From: Saccoglossus kowalevskii | Lineage: Eukaryota; Hemichordata; Enteropneusta; Harrimaniidae | Reading direction: 5' to 3' | Length of the DNA: 22,129 nucleotides | Assembly: GCF_000003605.2 (NCBI RefSeq) | Contig: NW_003123412.1 | Span: 315,455 to 337,583 of the forward strand | Shown: positions 9,333 through 20,956 of the stretch, one piece after another | Position numbering within the stretch: position 1 is the first letter of the stretch | Layout: the number at the start of each line of letters is the position of its first letter | Made by a program: the position numbers and the translations under genes | The notes under the pieces: model-generated | Databases searched by the model: none | Seen by the model: the letters and a program-made list of their open reading frames with translations, nothing else | Told to the model about the DNA's origin: nothing

Positions 9333-9409
9333 GTGTTATACACCTTGTTATACACACCTTGTTATACACCTTGTTATACACACCTTGTTATACACCTTGT
9401 TATACACCT
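9333..9409 (+). repeat. Minisatellite with alternating 12- and 14-bp units
   Basis: The unit TTGTTATACACC (12 bp) alternates with TTGTTATACACACC (14 bp). The order is 12 (GTG variant), 14, 12, 14, 12, 12. The sequence is almost free of substitutions, so the array is young. The length difference is one extra AC, which suggests replication slippage inside the unit and then duplication of a 26-bp pair. Confidence 0.9.
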
Positions 9410-9769
9410 GACTTTGTGATGGACTAATTGTCAATATTGCATTACACGCTACTTATGTAAACTCAAATAAAACAACTGCAACACATCATTCAGCTCTGCA
9501 AACACTTGTATAGATTATGTATGCTAAGAACTATTAGCCACCACTTCAATGATTGAGTAAATGAATACCCGTCAACACTTCTACTGAAGCGCCCTCTATT
9601 AAGTAAAGTGTTTGAGTGAACGATTTGTAGCTCTGCTGAGAGAGGGAAGTGCTCAGAATGACTGGGCTTGTCTGTTCAGAGTTTTTTTTTCATAAATATA
9701 ATGACGTGCAGCATTGGTACAAATTAATTACAGAACAAATGTGACGTATTAGTCATGCACAAATAATCG
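9410..9769. other. Non-coding AT-rich stretch
   Basis: No gene is seen. A run of T at about 9681-9690 is the only simple feature. Confidence 0.4.
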
Positions 9770-9796
9770 GTTTAATATTAAATTAAAATATTAAAC
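9770..9796. repeat. Perfect AT-rich inverted repeat
   Basis: GTTTAATATT (9770-9779) pairs perfectly with AATATTAAAC (9787-9796) across a 7-nt loop. Composition is nearly all A and T, so chance is a serious possibility. Confidence 0.5.
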
Positions 9797-12700
9797 ATAT
9801 GCTAAAAATATAATTGAAGATATCACCACGAAACAAGTTACACAAGGTACCCATCAGGTATCAAAGACATTAAAAAGATGTCTTAAAAAAGGTCGAAATA
9901 TAATTGTTGATGAATGACAGATGAACAATAAATTCGCATTACATGAATATCCCTTCATTGACATTGGAATTAAAATGTTAAAGAATGTGCCACAGAAACC
10001 CACCATGTATGATGTTCGTGTCAATTATGATTGAAACCAGCCTGTGTATTTCTAAGAACGTGCACGGATGTGGATTGACTTTAATAATAACTTTATGACC
10101 TATACTATAAGACCTATGTTATAAGAAGTGTTCTGCTTCGACAAAATTACCATATATTTCGTTACCATCTCATGGTATTTAGCTACAATTTATTATTGTA
10201 TAGTCACTAAATGACCCTGTATAACAATTTATATTTAGAGAGTTGAATAGTAGCATGAAGACAATTAATGATGGTAAGTTCGAAATCATCTCTTTCGTTA
10301 TACATCCTATTTGAGTTTCTGCTCAAGGCCAAAAGCTAGCCACAAAACATAAGTAAAAATCAAACAAACACTAAACTATATCTATGCTTGTTTAGTTTAG
10401 TATGATAATACATATTAACCTCTTTTGATTTTTCAAATTAGTTTACCATTTGTATAAATGAAAAGCTGGCGATAATGCAGGTCATTGACATTTTGATGAC
10501 ATGGGTGATTATTCAAATTTAAATATTACCTGCAAATCTAAGAAAATGTAATGACAATTTTTATTTCACGAGTTGAATGCCATGTACATGTGAATATTTA
10601 AATTGCTGTATTTATAGATGAAACTCTCACTGCATGATTGGTCATATGATCTACGCCCTCAAGCAATCTGCATAAGTAGGTCAACCATATATTGCTTTCA
10701 ACAATTAAATTTGTTGCGTGGGCAACCATTAATCCTGTGCCGTAATTATTCATTACAAGGGTAAGAAAAGTATTAATGGTAAGTTTCTTGTAGCAGTTCA
10801 ATTATATTGTCATATTGTCTGTTTGGACGAAGTTTTCCAGCCATGAATTAATCGTGTCCGCCATTTTGAAGTGTTCAACATGATTCTAAAAGCTTAAAGT
10901 GAATGTACGTTTATTACAGTGATTTATGAATTTAAGTTATGAAATAAACACTTAACCGGTACATAATCTGATAGATTTATTTGGGGAGGGGGCCTATGTA
11001 CTATATGGGAGACATGCTCACTCAGATTCTCCAACAATTACATAGGTTAATGCTAAAAATTACATTGGTATGGCAATATTACCAGGATGTGACATTAGCG
11101 AAGCCAATATATCCTATGAAACAAAGGTGTTCGTTATATGGTCTTCGTTGATGTTAAGTCTCGGTAACTTTGACATAGCAAGTTTACAAGACTTGTCATG
11201 ATTTTTGCCATATTTGCATTTCAGTTGAAACCTGTTTTTGATTTCCAATCAGGTTTCAGAGTTTTTCCTGAACATCTGAAAAAATATGTTATACTAAACT
11301 ATCCAACTTAAAGTTTTGCTCATTTGTTAAATATTCTGCTCGATTAACATTGTTCTTAGTTTGCACAATCACAATAAAGAGCAGTTGATTTGTATCAACA
11401 CTCACAATTGCTGGATGAATATACCCTCATCAATTTTGCTCTCTGTTTTATTCTCCTATCATTCTCTTATAAAAGTCAATCTAAGACTTTGATTATTATC
11501 TTTATTTTATAGACTCGCATACATAAAGTCCTTTCTATATATATGGTTTTAACATCACCATGGTTTTCTGCTTTCAAGTTTATAATTTTATAATAATCAG
11601 AATATAATAAATGAGTATTGCTACTCCTCCTTTAGTTTGTTAAAACATGTTGGAATTACTACATTTTGACTATATTGGTTCTATACTGTCATATCATACT
11701 TATTTTCCTCATAATCACTTCACGTACTTTGACATTTCGTTATATGCATACCACACTAATGATACACTAATTCAAAGGGGAGGATATACAATAGGTATTC
11801 CATGGCAATGACATTCCAAACACACTTAATTTAATCTTTTCAACAGTCATTTGTGGTTGATGTGGGGTGGGCATAAGATACATGATGCTTAAATTGTATC
11901 TGGAATTTTCACCCTTATAAATGAATCAATAATGTTTAAACAACTTGCAACTTCTTGTTTTGGAATAGCAAATATTCGTGGCAAACATTTTGGTCATATC
12001 AATTTTTAGATGGCATGCCAATTAATTCAAATGGCTTGTCTATATTAACAAACATCACATAAGATACAATACCTCATCTGCGACAAAACCTGTTCAATAA
12101 GATCTGCTATTTTTCATTTGTACAATACAGTTACACCCAAATATTGTTCTCGACTTCCCCTTCTCCCATCCAATTTAGTGTGATGTCTTTTTTTGGAATT
12201 GTTATAACTGCAAAAGCTTCAACTATTTGTATTTCTTAACTATCTTTCCTTCAATGGTTTATCACAAGTAATTAGGTTTCAGCTGAACAGCTAAATCAGC
12301 CCAGTTTTGTGCAGACCCCTCTCTGTGAACAGACTTCGTAGACAAATCATGCATGTAAGGTAACATATATAATAACCAAATCTAAAATACTTGGAATACT
12401 ATTTCATAAAGGTCCTCTGATAATTAAATTTTCTATATTATCTCCAGTCAAGTCGAGGATATTTTTGTGAGATATGAGTATTTTCTAGTAATTTTAGCAG
12501 CTTGTTAATAGTCACTTGATTATGCTTGACAGAATTTGCTTACAATACACTAAAGGCTTGCCCCTGCTTCCCTGGGGGCTAATATGGTAAATGTTGTGTT
12601 TTTATCCCATGTATTTGCTTTCAAAACTGAAATCACCGGATATTTGGAATCACTGGACTATTTTTTGAGAATAGTTTCCATAGTGAAAATACGTCATTTT

Positions 12701-13230
12701 TCGATATGAATCTCAATACTGTTAAAATATTAACGAGTAGTCTTTGTGATAATAGTCTCCCATATTATACATGCGTTCAATGCTCAGTAATGCAACATGT
12801 GTATTCGGCTGGATAGTATACTGCGGCAGAATGTTTCTTCTGGTCTGGACCAGATGAAAATATGTCCTCACTTTGACCAATTCCCCTGCTAAAATTTCAA
12901 TGACTTACCACTGTACATTTTCTGGGGGAGAAAATACATTTACCAATAAATATCATTTGAGTAATGAATGTTGTTCACAGCAACATGCACACACATTATA
13001 TTCCACTGCAATGAACACCAATATTAGCACTGACTCTGCAGATACAACCTAGAAGGCAAGACTATGGTGATGTAATGTAATCCAAAACGACTACGACTGT
13101 ATGGAATTGCATCCACCTGTTGCATGGGCAGGACAATGATATAGACGAAACTCAAGAGACGAACAATTATAACGACATTTCGCATTGTATATCGGCCTTG
13201 CCATTGCACTGACAAATCAATATTGTCATG
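9797..13230. other. Long gene desert
   Basis: No open frame of convincing protein character. Isolated splice-site-like strings occur, for example GTAAGT at 10274-10279 and another at about 10778, but no exon can be framed with confidence. Short inverted repeats are at 11226-11234/11250-11258 (TGAAACCTG/CAGGTTTCA) and 12839-12854. Two short minus-strand frames (10598-10801 and 13024-13215) are unassigned. It may be intergenic DNA or a large intron. Confidence 0.4.
12839..12854. repeat. Tight GC-containing palindrome
   Basis: TCTGGTC and GACCAGA are perfect 7-bp arms separated by only TG. Such a compact palindrome could be a dimeric binding site as easily as a hairpin. Nothing else in the surroundings supports a role. 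Confidence 0.4.
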
Positions 13231-13237
13231 GAAACAG

Positions 13238-13245
13238 TATATAAG
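13238..13245 (+). promoter_or_regulatory. TATA-box-like sequence upstream of the spliced small gene
   Basis: TATATAAG matches the TATA consensus exactly and lies on the same strand as the gene whose coding exon begins at 13733. A start site about 30 bp downstream would leave room for a non-coding first exon and an intron ending at the acceptor before 13726. In AT-rich DNA such a match is easily found by chance, and no first-exon donor could be fixed. Confidence 0.25.
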
Positions 13246-13732
13246 TCTAGCTTATTCATTAAATTAAATTATCATAATATCTCAGGGAATAATGCCATAC
13301 AAATAGCAGTGGAATCTTATAGTGTGTGATAGAACATTCAACTGACTGAGTTTTTTAGATAATGAACCTCTTTGTTCATAATCATAGCGCAATGCGAATT
13401 GGTAGTTTGATGGTCGCTTACTGGTTGCGTTTATTTTTATACATGTACTATGTACTGAGGGGTTTGTGTTTAGCTATTAGATAAATATCTAAGCGACAAT
13501 TAAAGAGAATTGCCAAGAACTAGTTCAAAATAAAATAGATTCAAGACAACCATTTAGCTGTTGGCAGTCTTCTGTGATTAGTGAACTAATATACATCATC
13601 TAGCATATATAATTCGCAGCGTAAAACCAATGGCTTTATTAGTTCGTGAGGCAACATATAATTAAAAAAACAGAATGCGAAAATGTAAATATACAACTGA
13701 ATTAGTGTATTTTGTATATTCACAGTTACAAG

Positions 13733-14116
13733 ATGGCGGGAGTTGGTTTGGTGTGTGAAGAAATTCGCATTGGCACAGAAGAAGAGTACAAAGCCAGTCA
13801 GTTTAATACAAGATATTGTAGTTCGAAATCACAACAGGAACCGGAAAAGGGATCACTTAAAGTTCATGGACGTGACACCAACAACAGATCTGGTACCGAC
13901 ATTGCTATTGTGAGTAAATCATTTATATGGAATAAATATTAGTCGCCACATTAATTCAAGTCATAAGTAATGATTAACATACATCATACCAAATATTACG
14001 CATCTTTATGTTCTGGTTCAAAATATCAAGACACACGTGTTGTTGTTTATTGTGAACACGAAATATTTGTTATTTCATTACAGATGCCAAATAGTCGGAA
14101 TGAAAAAAAGACATAA
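13733..14116 (+). CDS. Small spliced gene, predicted 69-residue protein of unknown function
   Basis: The spliced coding sequence is 13733-13909 joined to 14084-14116. The ATG sits in AAGATGGCG with A at -3 and G at +4. The first coding exon encodes 59 residues, beginning MAGVGLVCEEIRIGTEEEY, and ends in phase 0 at the donor GTGAGT (13910-13915). The acceptor TTATTTCATTACAG ends at 14083. The second exon adds MPNSRNEKKT and a TAA stop. Another acceptor-like string (TTGTATATTCACAG, ending 13725) just before the ATG implies a 5' non-coding exon. An AATAAA box follows the stop by about 95 nt. The protein is hydrophilic, acidic at the start and basic at the end, with no signal peptide or membrane segment. 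I do not recognise a family. Base composition is richer in G and C than its surroundings, as expected for an exon. If real splicing uses other sites, the C-terminus would differ. Confidence 0.55.
13910..14083 (+). other. Intron of the small spliced gene
   Basis: The 174-nt intron has a GTGAGT donor and a TTATTTCATTACAG acceptor, in phase 0. Reading through it gives a stop after 17 codons (TAG at about 13940), so an unspliced product would be 70 residues counted from the ATG and would end SKSFIWNKY. Confidence 0.5.
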
Positions 14117-14211
14117 GTGAAAGATCACATTATCTAGAAAGACAACATCTACAGATTTCAACATGAGCTTCGCTACAAGAATTTTTTTTTTCATTTTAGT
14201 AAAGTAGTATG

Positions 14212-14217
14212 AATAAA
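14212..14217 (+). terminator. Poly(A) signal AATAAA of the small gene
   Basis: A canonical AATAAA lies 95 nt past the stop at 14114-14116, on the same strand, at the usual distance for a short 3' untranslated region. A T-rich, acceptor-like string (TTTTTTTTTTCATTTTAG) ends near 14200; if used, it would place this box in another exon. Confidence 0.4.
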
Positions 14218-14316
14218 CGAAGCAGTAATACAAAATTTCATCTCATTTGTCTGTGCACATCTAGTCTAGTTGCTGTGAAAATGTTTCTATCAAGGTTGAT
14301 AATAATCTGGATGAAG

Positions 14317-14356
14317 TCTATTGTGAATTATTTGAGTCTATTGTGAATTATTTGAG
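14317..14356 (+). repeat. Perfect 20-bp tandem duplication
   Basis: TCTATTGTGAATTATTTGAG is present twice back to back with no mismatch, followed by a partial third start (TTTATT). It is a recent slippage event downstream of the small gene. Confidence 0.9.
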
Positions 14357-14359
14357 TTT

Positions 14360-17300
14360 ATTTATTGCGATTTCAGACCACTGGTTCAAATGCAAAAATA
14401 TGGAATGTCTTATAGATGGCGCTGGTTTTACTTATGCAAATCCACGGTTTTCCTACTATAAAATAAACGCTGCGACATGGCATGAGAGTTGTTACTCATA
14501 TTATTCATTAGTCAGTGTGAGGTACAGTACGAACATTCAGTTGATAGCAAATATTTATAATATGTATTTATGGTTTCCAACGCATTCATGTGCTCTCAAA
14601 TATAACGTCATCAAAGCCTTAATCGTTTTTTTTTTTTAAATTGATATATTGTTATTTGCTAATTTGTTAAAGCGAACCTGAATAAGTGTGAGCTCATAAG
14701 TTGTGAATGACCATACAATTAGAAAGGTCGATGCCATAATTGGAACATTTATGCAGTGAGTTGTCTTGCAATATACCAATTATTTTATTGTGAATTAAAA
14801 ACGTGCATTTTATGACAGACAGCTGTACAATTATTTTATTCCTGAGTATTAGTTAATGTCACTCACATCACTGTACATATACGTTCATTCAGCTCCAGTG
14901 CCAATGCATAGACAATATAACTCATGAATGTATGTGCTGTGTTTATGTCATTGTTATGGAAATTGTAATGATATCTCCATATGAAACGTTAGAACATTTT
15001 TGAAATACCGAGTAGTCAATATCAAGTCAGAATACTGTGGCACACTTTGTGCCAAGTTTATAATAGCATTTGCCGAATTTGAACATATGAAGGAGCAATC
15101 CCTAAAATAATTTGACGGATGGGTCAAAATGTGCTAAAAGATACATCACTTATGAATCAGATCATTTGTTTTGTTATTATGTATTCCTTTACAAAATGCG
15201 AGTTTGGGGAATAGTTAGTTTTATGACGATTCTTGTAACTACGTACTTGAATCAAATTAATTGAAGATATCAAAGAACCACAGTTTGTGCTACTTTGTAT
15301 GTCCTATTTAAAAGTTTCTGAAATAGTTATTGTATTCTAAATTAAGGTGGGTGGTGTCTATCTATGACAATATGGTGATCTATTTTATTAAGTGTATATG
15401 TGGTTTCATACGTTTCATGTGTTCAATACTAGTTACTGTAGTAGTAATAGTTGGAATACAATTCTGTGTTCAGAGGTTATCAGTGTAAACGTGCACATCA
15501 CCTACTCTATAATTAGTTTCCGTATTCGCAGTTTATAGGAAATGTTTGGTAATTGTATTAATATCATGAACGATATGAATTAAGTATGAATATCATTGTC
15601 ACATGACCTATTCTGTAATTGAACAACATGCTGGTCATGTGTTTAACATCCCACAATTAAAGTGCTTAATTATGTCAGAAACTTTCAAACTAGTTATGAG
15701 ATGTACGAGGCGATGTGATTTATTAAAATGATAATTATTACAAGTAGGGATTTTTTCGTTTCCGAATGTTTTACTTATAGTCAGTTTATCTTAGAAATTT
15801 GCCTCTTCAGTGCGGCAATCAAATGACCAGGGGAGAGTAGGTGTCCGCCCATTATGGCAGATGTTCACGATATCTTTAAAAAAACAGATTGGGCTTGAAT
15901 GCAATACATTGTTCTACGGAATCTACTTTTTAATTTTTATAAAAGTGTAAAAAATAAACTGTTAACTATTTGGAGGGTACACGTGATATGTTTGGGAGCC
16001 ATGTTAAGACCACCCAATAAGATACTGTAAACCAGTCTTATTGAATACCTATCCTAGAATAGATGATCTAATCTAATTATTTATAGTGAATATATGAATA
16101 TAAATCATTGCATGAATATAAATAGTTGTGAGTATCTATACTATAAAATCATTACATCTGTAGTATGAACTTGTTTGTTGTGGAGCCACGAGTTCTACTA
16201 AAGTGATTCTTGATAGGTACCTTGCAGTAATAGTTAGCACAATAAGCGGCAATCACATGGTTTTGACCATACTCACTTATTGTGACATCTACCATCAATT
16301 GACCACGTGATGTAGCAATGCATGGCTAATCACAGTCCATGTAGAAGACATAAAACTGCTTTTATTTGGTACTTCTGACCTCTCCCCTTTATTGTGTTGC
16401 CCACAACCTATGTGTGTGTGTCTTTTTCAACGTAGAATACGATTTGTTCATTGAAATCTATGTCTCTGCCTGTTTGCTGCTGGCTGCCCATGTGTAACAA
16501 TATTTGCCCACTCCAATGGAGGATATGATTTTAACACTCCCGTGATTAACAATGTATGACTGTCGTACATGTAGTCAAGGCAATTTAGCGACAAATAGTG
16601 CTTAACCTCCCACCCCTCCTCCATGGAAACATGTCACAAATACCCTTTATCTTGTCAGTTGCTATACAATTCCCACTTTATTTCTTCATAAAAGTGCAGG
16701 TGCCGACTTGTGCTAAAAATATCTATTCAATACTTTGAGAGAAAGTGCAGCTCTCTAGCTTAGTCAAGTCTTGCTCGTGTGGAGCAGCTTTTCCAACTTT
16801 TGAAAAACTCGGGCCTTGAAACAAATGGTGAAAAAACACCATACTAAGATGTGGTGTATTACCCCACCAGTATAGAAATAATGAGTATATGAGCTGTACA
16901 AGTTGACGCCCAGTGATAAGAAACTATTATTAGATGGCAAAGAAAACACACATACTTCTTTAGTGTCCAATATTGAAGACAGTGTATCCGAATGACAGCA
17001 ATTGGCACCACTAAATGATGTAAGATAGACCATATCTTGTGTTGTAGTATACTTGGTCGGAAACACCTAAATCATGTAATTTAAAACGTAAAAAAAATTA
17101 AAATAATATTTCAATTAATACATTCATCATGTAAATTTCACCAATGTTAGTGTAGTTGAGTTAACAGGCGAGGGTACGTATGCTGATATTAAGAATAATT
17201 AAACATGACCTCATTATCATTTTTGCAAAGGCATTGTGGGAAATCCGTGACATGGTCAAAACGAACATGCCAATTGAGATAAGGTAAGACATGATAATAT

Positions 17301-17676
17301 CATATATATATTATTTCCGGGATATTATTGAAATCAGAAGTACAATAAATGTTTAACTAACTGGTCACAGATAGATAAGGAATTGTGTGCGCTCGAGATA
17401 GGTACGTCACACCCATACAGTATCATACATTTTGGGCAAGGTATCGAATATTCTACGTTTTATTTTTGAAAGTGTTATGCCAGCCTGCAACTGAAGAATA
17501 ATGAATCAGTAAAAATCATTATAACAAATTGAATATAATTATTTACGGTCAGGTATTCGGTAATAGAAAATTAAATTCGAATTCTTTTAAACAAAGATAA
17601 ATGTTGGGTGACCTAGTTATAAGGGATTTCCCCATCAGTAGTTTGTCACGTGATCCTACCAGCTGACTAGCTTGGA
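14360..17676. other. Long stretch without a defensible gene
   Basis: Two open frames of about 100 codons exist (plus 14343-14639; minus 16764-17066), but neither shows a domain, and their composition is that of AT-rich random sequence. One splice-framed candidate exon is at 17231-17283. E-box-like CACGTG strings occur near 16303 and 17647. A T-run is at 14627-14637. Confidence 0.4.
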
Positions 17677-17686
17677 TTGAATAAAA
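17677..17686. repeat. Target-site duplication, 3' copy of LINE insertion
   Basis: TTGAATAAAA here is identical to 21014-21023. The two copies flank the minus-strand LINE exactly at the end of its ATT tail and just upstream of its ORF1 start, as expected for target-primed reverse transcription. Confidence 0.55.
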
Positions 17687-17687
17687 T

Positions 17688-17691
17688 AATG

Positions 17692-17771
<80 letters not shown>
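17688..17771. repeat. (ATT)n/(AAT)n microsatellite, about 28 units, LINE 3' tail
   Basis: An almost pure trinucleotide run with only one interruption near its left end. On the minus strand it directly follows the 3' untranslated end of the LINE, and it is followed by the target-site duplication, so it looks like the element's simple-repeat tail, later expanded. Being so uniform, it is likely to vary in length between individuals. Confidence 0.9.
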
Positions 17772-17943
17772 CTTCATTATAGTCGTGAAGAAATTACAAA
17801 TCTTCTTTGGTTTGTAAGTAATATTTTTATGTTGATATTGCGTGAAGTTAGTTTTCATATTTTAGTAAAAGTATTGTTTATGTATCTGATAACATGTCTA
17901 AGCAGAGATGGCTCTATAGTGTTTAAAATCATTTTAAATTTGT

Positions 17944-19760
17944 CTATGTAGTTCTGTGTTGAGAAATTATTGTACATTCTGTTAAATTGTTCATAAAGTT
18001 CCCGTCTTTCATTTGTATATATATTTGATAGTGTATTATGATTTTTTTTTCGCCCTCTGTTGTTACAAAGAATTTAAAAGAATTTACATATTTTGTAAAT
18101 TCTTTCATCAGTTGGTATGTTTGGACGTATATGTCTCCTAACTTCAATTTCTAGGCTATGGCAGCTTAGTCTTAGTTGTTTTGATATCTTGATATGTTTT
18201 CATAATATTTAAATAGGGTGTACATTCAATTGCATAATTTAAAAGTGTGTGCGTAGTTTAGAGTTTTCTCTATTGTTGGTCTCATTCTAGATCTTTGTAT
18301 GTTTGGTGTTCTCTTGATAAGCTATGGAATTTCTGTCAATGTCAATATTGTAGTTGTTTTTGATTATATTTAGTTAATGTAGTCAGTTTTTGTAACAATT
18401 TTGTTTTAGTTCAATTATAGCATCATATGCAAAAGTTATTAGCCCATTATGAATCAGGTTTTGATAATACTTGATTGCCCTGTGCTGAATAATTGATAAC
18501 AACGGTAATCTACCAGTTTCCATTGTGCTACCAATAGTGTTGCATTTGTTATTGACATTCAGTAAATCACGACAGATTTTTAGATGATATTTTGCAATAC
18601 CCAGTCCCACTGTTCTATTGTTGTGTTTATTTTCATATAGCTGTAGGGATTTAAAAAAGGTTTTGTCTGCAGTTTTATGTTGTTCTGCTTTTCTGGCTTT
18701 GTCGGTTAAAAGTTCCATTGTCTTTGTCATGGTTTCATTTGAATTAAATGTGATTCCTAGGTATGTGTATTGAATGGTGTTCTTGTTCAGTGTTATGTTT
18801 CCATAGGAGAATAGTGTATCTTCTGGTTTGCACCCATTTATGGTGAAAGTCATAAATTCTTCTTTGTGTTCACTGTTAGTTCCCACTTCTGTGTGTATTG
18901 CTGTAGAATATTAATACTGGCTTGTAATCCTGATTTGAATGTGGATGTGAACACTATGTCATCTGCATATAATAGGTTTGATAAAGGCTGGTTGTTGAGT
19001 TCAGAGATGTCAGTTCCTATCAAGTTCTGTTTATATGTCAAACGTTCCATCCAGTTTAACTTGAAATGTTTCTGTACATGTCTTGTATCACACTGTAAAA
19101 TGATCCACATATGTTGTATTTCTGAAGTTTGTATAACAGTCTATCTCTCAAGACAATGTCAAAACACTTCCTAAGGTCCACAAAGCAGGTGTAAAGTGCA
19201 TTTTTTTGCTGTTTGGTATTTTGTAATCATTGTACTCAGAGTCAAAATGTGGCCATAGTTCGGTGATGTTTCCTGCAGCCAGCATGGTCATTGTGTATTG
19301 CATTTCTAGGTATTTAACAATTCCGGTGTTTATAACAATTGCAAAAATGTTCGCTACATTGCTGCTTGTGGCAATGTCATAGTAGTTAGATGGATTTGAT
19401 GTATTGCCTTTTTTATGTATTGAAGTGATTATTTTCCTATTCAATAATTCTGGGTAGTGTTCTTTAGAAATCATAAGACAATATAGTTTTTGAAGTGCTA
19501 ACGTATTGGTCTTCCATGTTTGAACATCTCTGAAGGTATTCCATCAATACCACTGGCTTTCCTAGTTTTCAATTATCTTAATACAACATTTATGTTTCAC
19601 ATACTTTTTTAATAGTTTCTGCTTTTTGTGATATTGGATCCTAATTTGTTGGTTATATGGTGGTGCAATCCATTATATTGTGTATGTGTTCCATGCAATT
19701 TCTATAGTGATGCTTTGTATGGTTGATGGAAAGACACTACTACATGTTTTATAGTGTCAA
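17944..19760 (-). pseudogene. LINE ORF2 relic: reverse transcriptase and C-terminal region
   Basis: Minus-strand pieces in family order: ASGIDGIPSEMFKHGRP (about 19502-19562); YPELLNRKIITSIHKKGN and NPSNYYDIATSSN (19350-19474); a shifted frame with CFVDLRKCFD, the first catalytic Asp region (about 19158-19187); LLYADDIVF with the catalytic DD (YADD codons at 18958-18969); YTYLGI of the thumb entry (about 18755-18772); and METGRLPLLSIIQHRAIKYY (about 18465-18524). A further degraded C-terminal stretch (HSLEIEVRRHIRP-like) lies near 18090-18160 in another frame. YADD is intact. At least three frame changes and several stops break it. No endonuclease part precedes it. Confidence 0.75.
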
Positions 19761-20956
19761 TAGTAGCACCATTGTAGGTTAATATCATTTGATTCCTGGA
19801 CAATTCTCTGTTTTTTAACTTGAGATGATTTGGAATCACTCATTATCAAGTGCTGAACTCCATAATGTGTGTGACGTTGACCATAATTGTTATGGCCGTT
19901 GACTTTGTCTGATAGTGGTGATGGTGCTCGTTGATGGGTACTTGATTTTTCATTTGATGGTTCAACTTGAATATTTGTTATCTTTTCATCTGGTCCATCT
20001 ACTGTTTTTGTTTTTCTAAGGAAGTAGTAGGTTTTTGTGCTGTCTTCCATTGGATGTTGGATGTTGGGATAATATGGGTGATGGTAACACAAAATTCTGT
20101 TCTTATGTTTGTATGTTTTCTAGTTAGCGCTGTCATCAGAGTCTCAATTTTGAATCCAGGAGATAATCTGCTGTTCTAATTATATACACAGTGTGTTGGT
20201 TTCGATTGTCATCTTATTCATCTGCACACTGAACTTGTCTCTGTCTCTCGCCTGAATTCTCAGTTGTACTAGTTGTTATTTTGCTTTAAATTCTTTCTGT
20301 GGTAATTAAATGTCTGATTCTTGTGGATATTTGTCCGTGATTTTGATTTCTTAATTGCTAAGTAAACTTTGTTAGTTTGTTTTGTTTGATGACATTGTGG
20401 TGTTACTGCAAATTGTTTTGAGGTGCTTTTGTTGGTTTTCAGTCTTTCCTACAGGAATTCTACATGATGTGTCATTTTTAATATAATAATTAACTATGGT
20501 ATCTTTGCTTATTTTCTATTGAGAATCCTCTTCGACTTTTAGTGAAATTTTAGTGTTGTATACTGGTGTGTTACTTTTCTTTGTTGTAGATTCGTGTCTT
20601 CGATGTCAAGATCGGAATCAGAATCGTCATTGTCATTGATTCTAAATCTGATTGTTTTCCTAATAGGATTTCTCCTTTAATTTATGCCGTAGTCGTTGTT
20701 CATTGGAGATGTGTATATTAAGTTGTAGCTGTACTTGCATGTGTTTCATTGGAGTAATTGAGAATCCTTCTTTGAGAATCCATTGTTGATAAGAATTTCC
20801 TTGGATCAAGAGAGTACCGCTTTCAATGAGTCTGTGCACTAAACACAAACAAATTTTGTAAACACGGAAGTTATTCTAATTTTAAGTAACAGCGAGTATT
20901 TCCTTGATTTACCCAGAATTCTGTGCGAATCCCCTTTGATTCTGGCTACTGGCCAT
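19757..20956 (-). pseudogene. LINE ORF1 relic
   Basis: The start ATG at 20954-20956 gives MASSQNQRGFAQNSG and is in the same frame as IESGTLLIQGNSYQQWILKE (about 20760-20820), with three stops between them. Reading the stop-rich part one frame over gives KSRKYSLLLKIRI and TKFVCV, so an indel is the simplest explanation. The 'GTLLIQGNSYQQW' type of segment is what I know from ORF1 N-termini of marine-invertebrate LINEs. A coiled-coil-like part may lie near 20215-20275. The final part (20092-19757) is a polar, proline/serine-rich linker (STHQRAPSPLSDKV). ORF1 would bind the element RNA. Confidence 0.5.

Noticed and set aside
10238-10273. Possible tiny exon ending at the GTAAGT donor at 10274
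   Set aside because: The acceptor is weak, only one frame is open and no partner exon could be found.
10598-10801. 67-codon minus-strand open frame
   Set aside because: It reads fairly protein-like but has no known motif, and plus-strand splice-like strings overlap it; not enough to call a gene.
14343-14639. 98-codon plus-strand open frame
   Set aside because: It starts inside the 20-bp duplication, ends in a T-run, has no motif and no splice or poly(A) context.
16764-17066. 100-codon minus-strand open frame
   Set aside because: A short part (FSLPSNN) faintly recalls transposase text of the pogo type, but no catalytic pattern, neighbouring domain or terminal repeats are seen. Composition fits a chance frame.
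17667-17858. Minus-strand frame ending in a long isoleucine run
   Set aside because: The isoleucines are simply the ATT microsatellite read in one frame.
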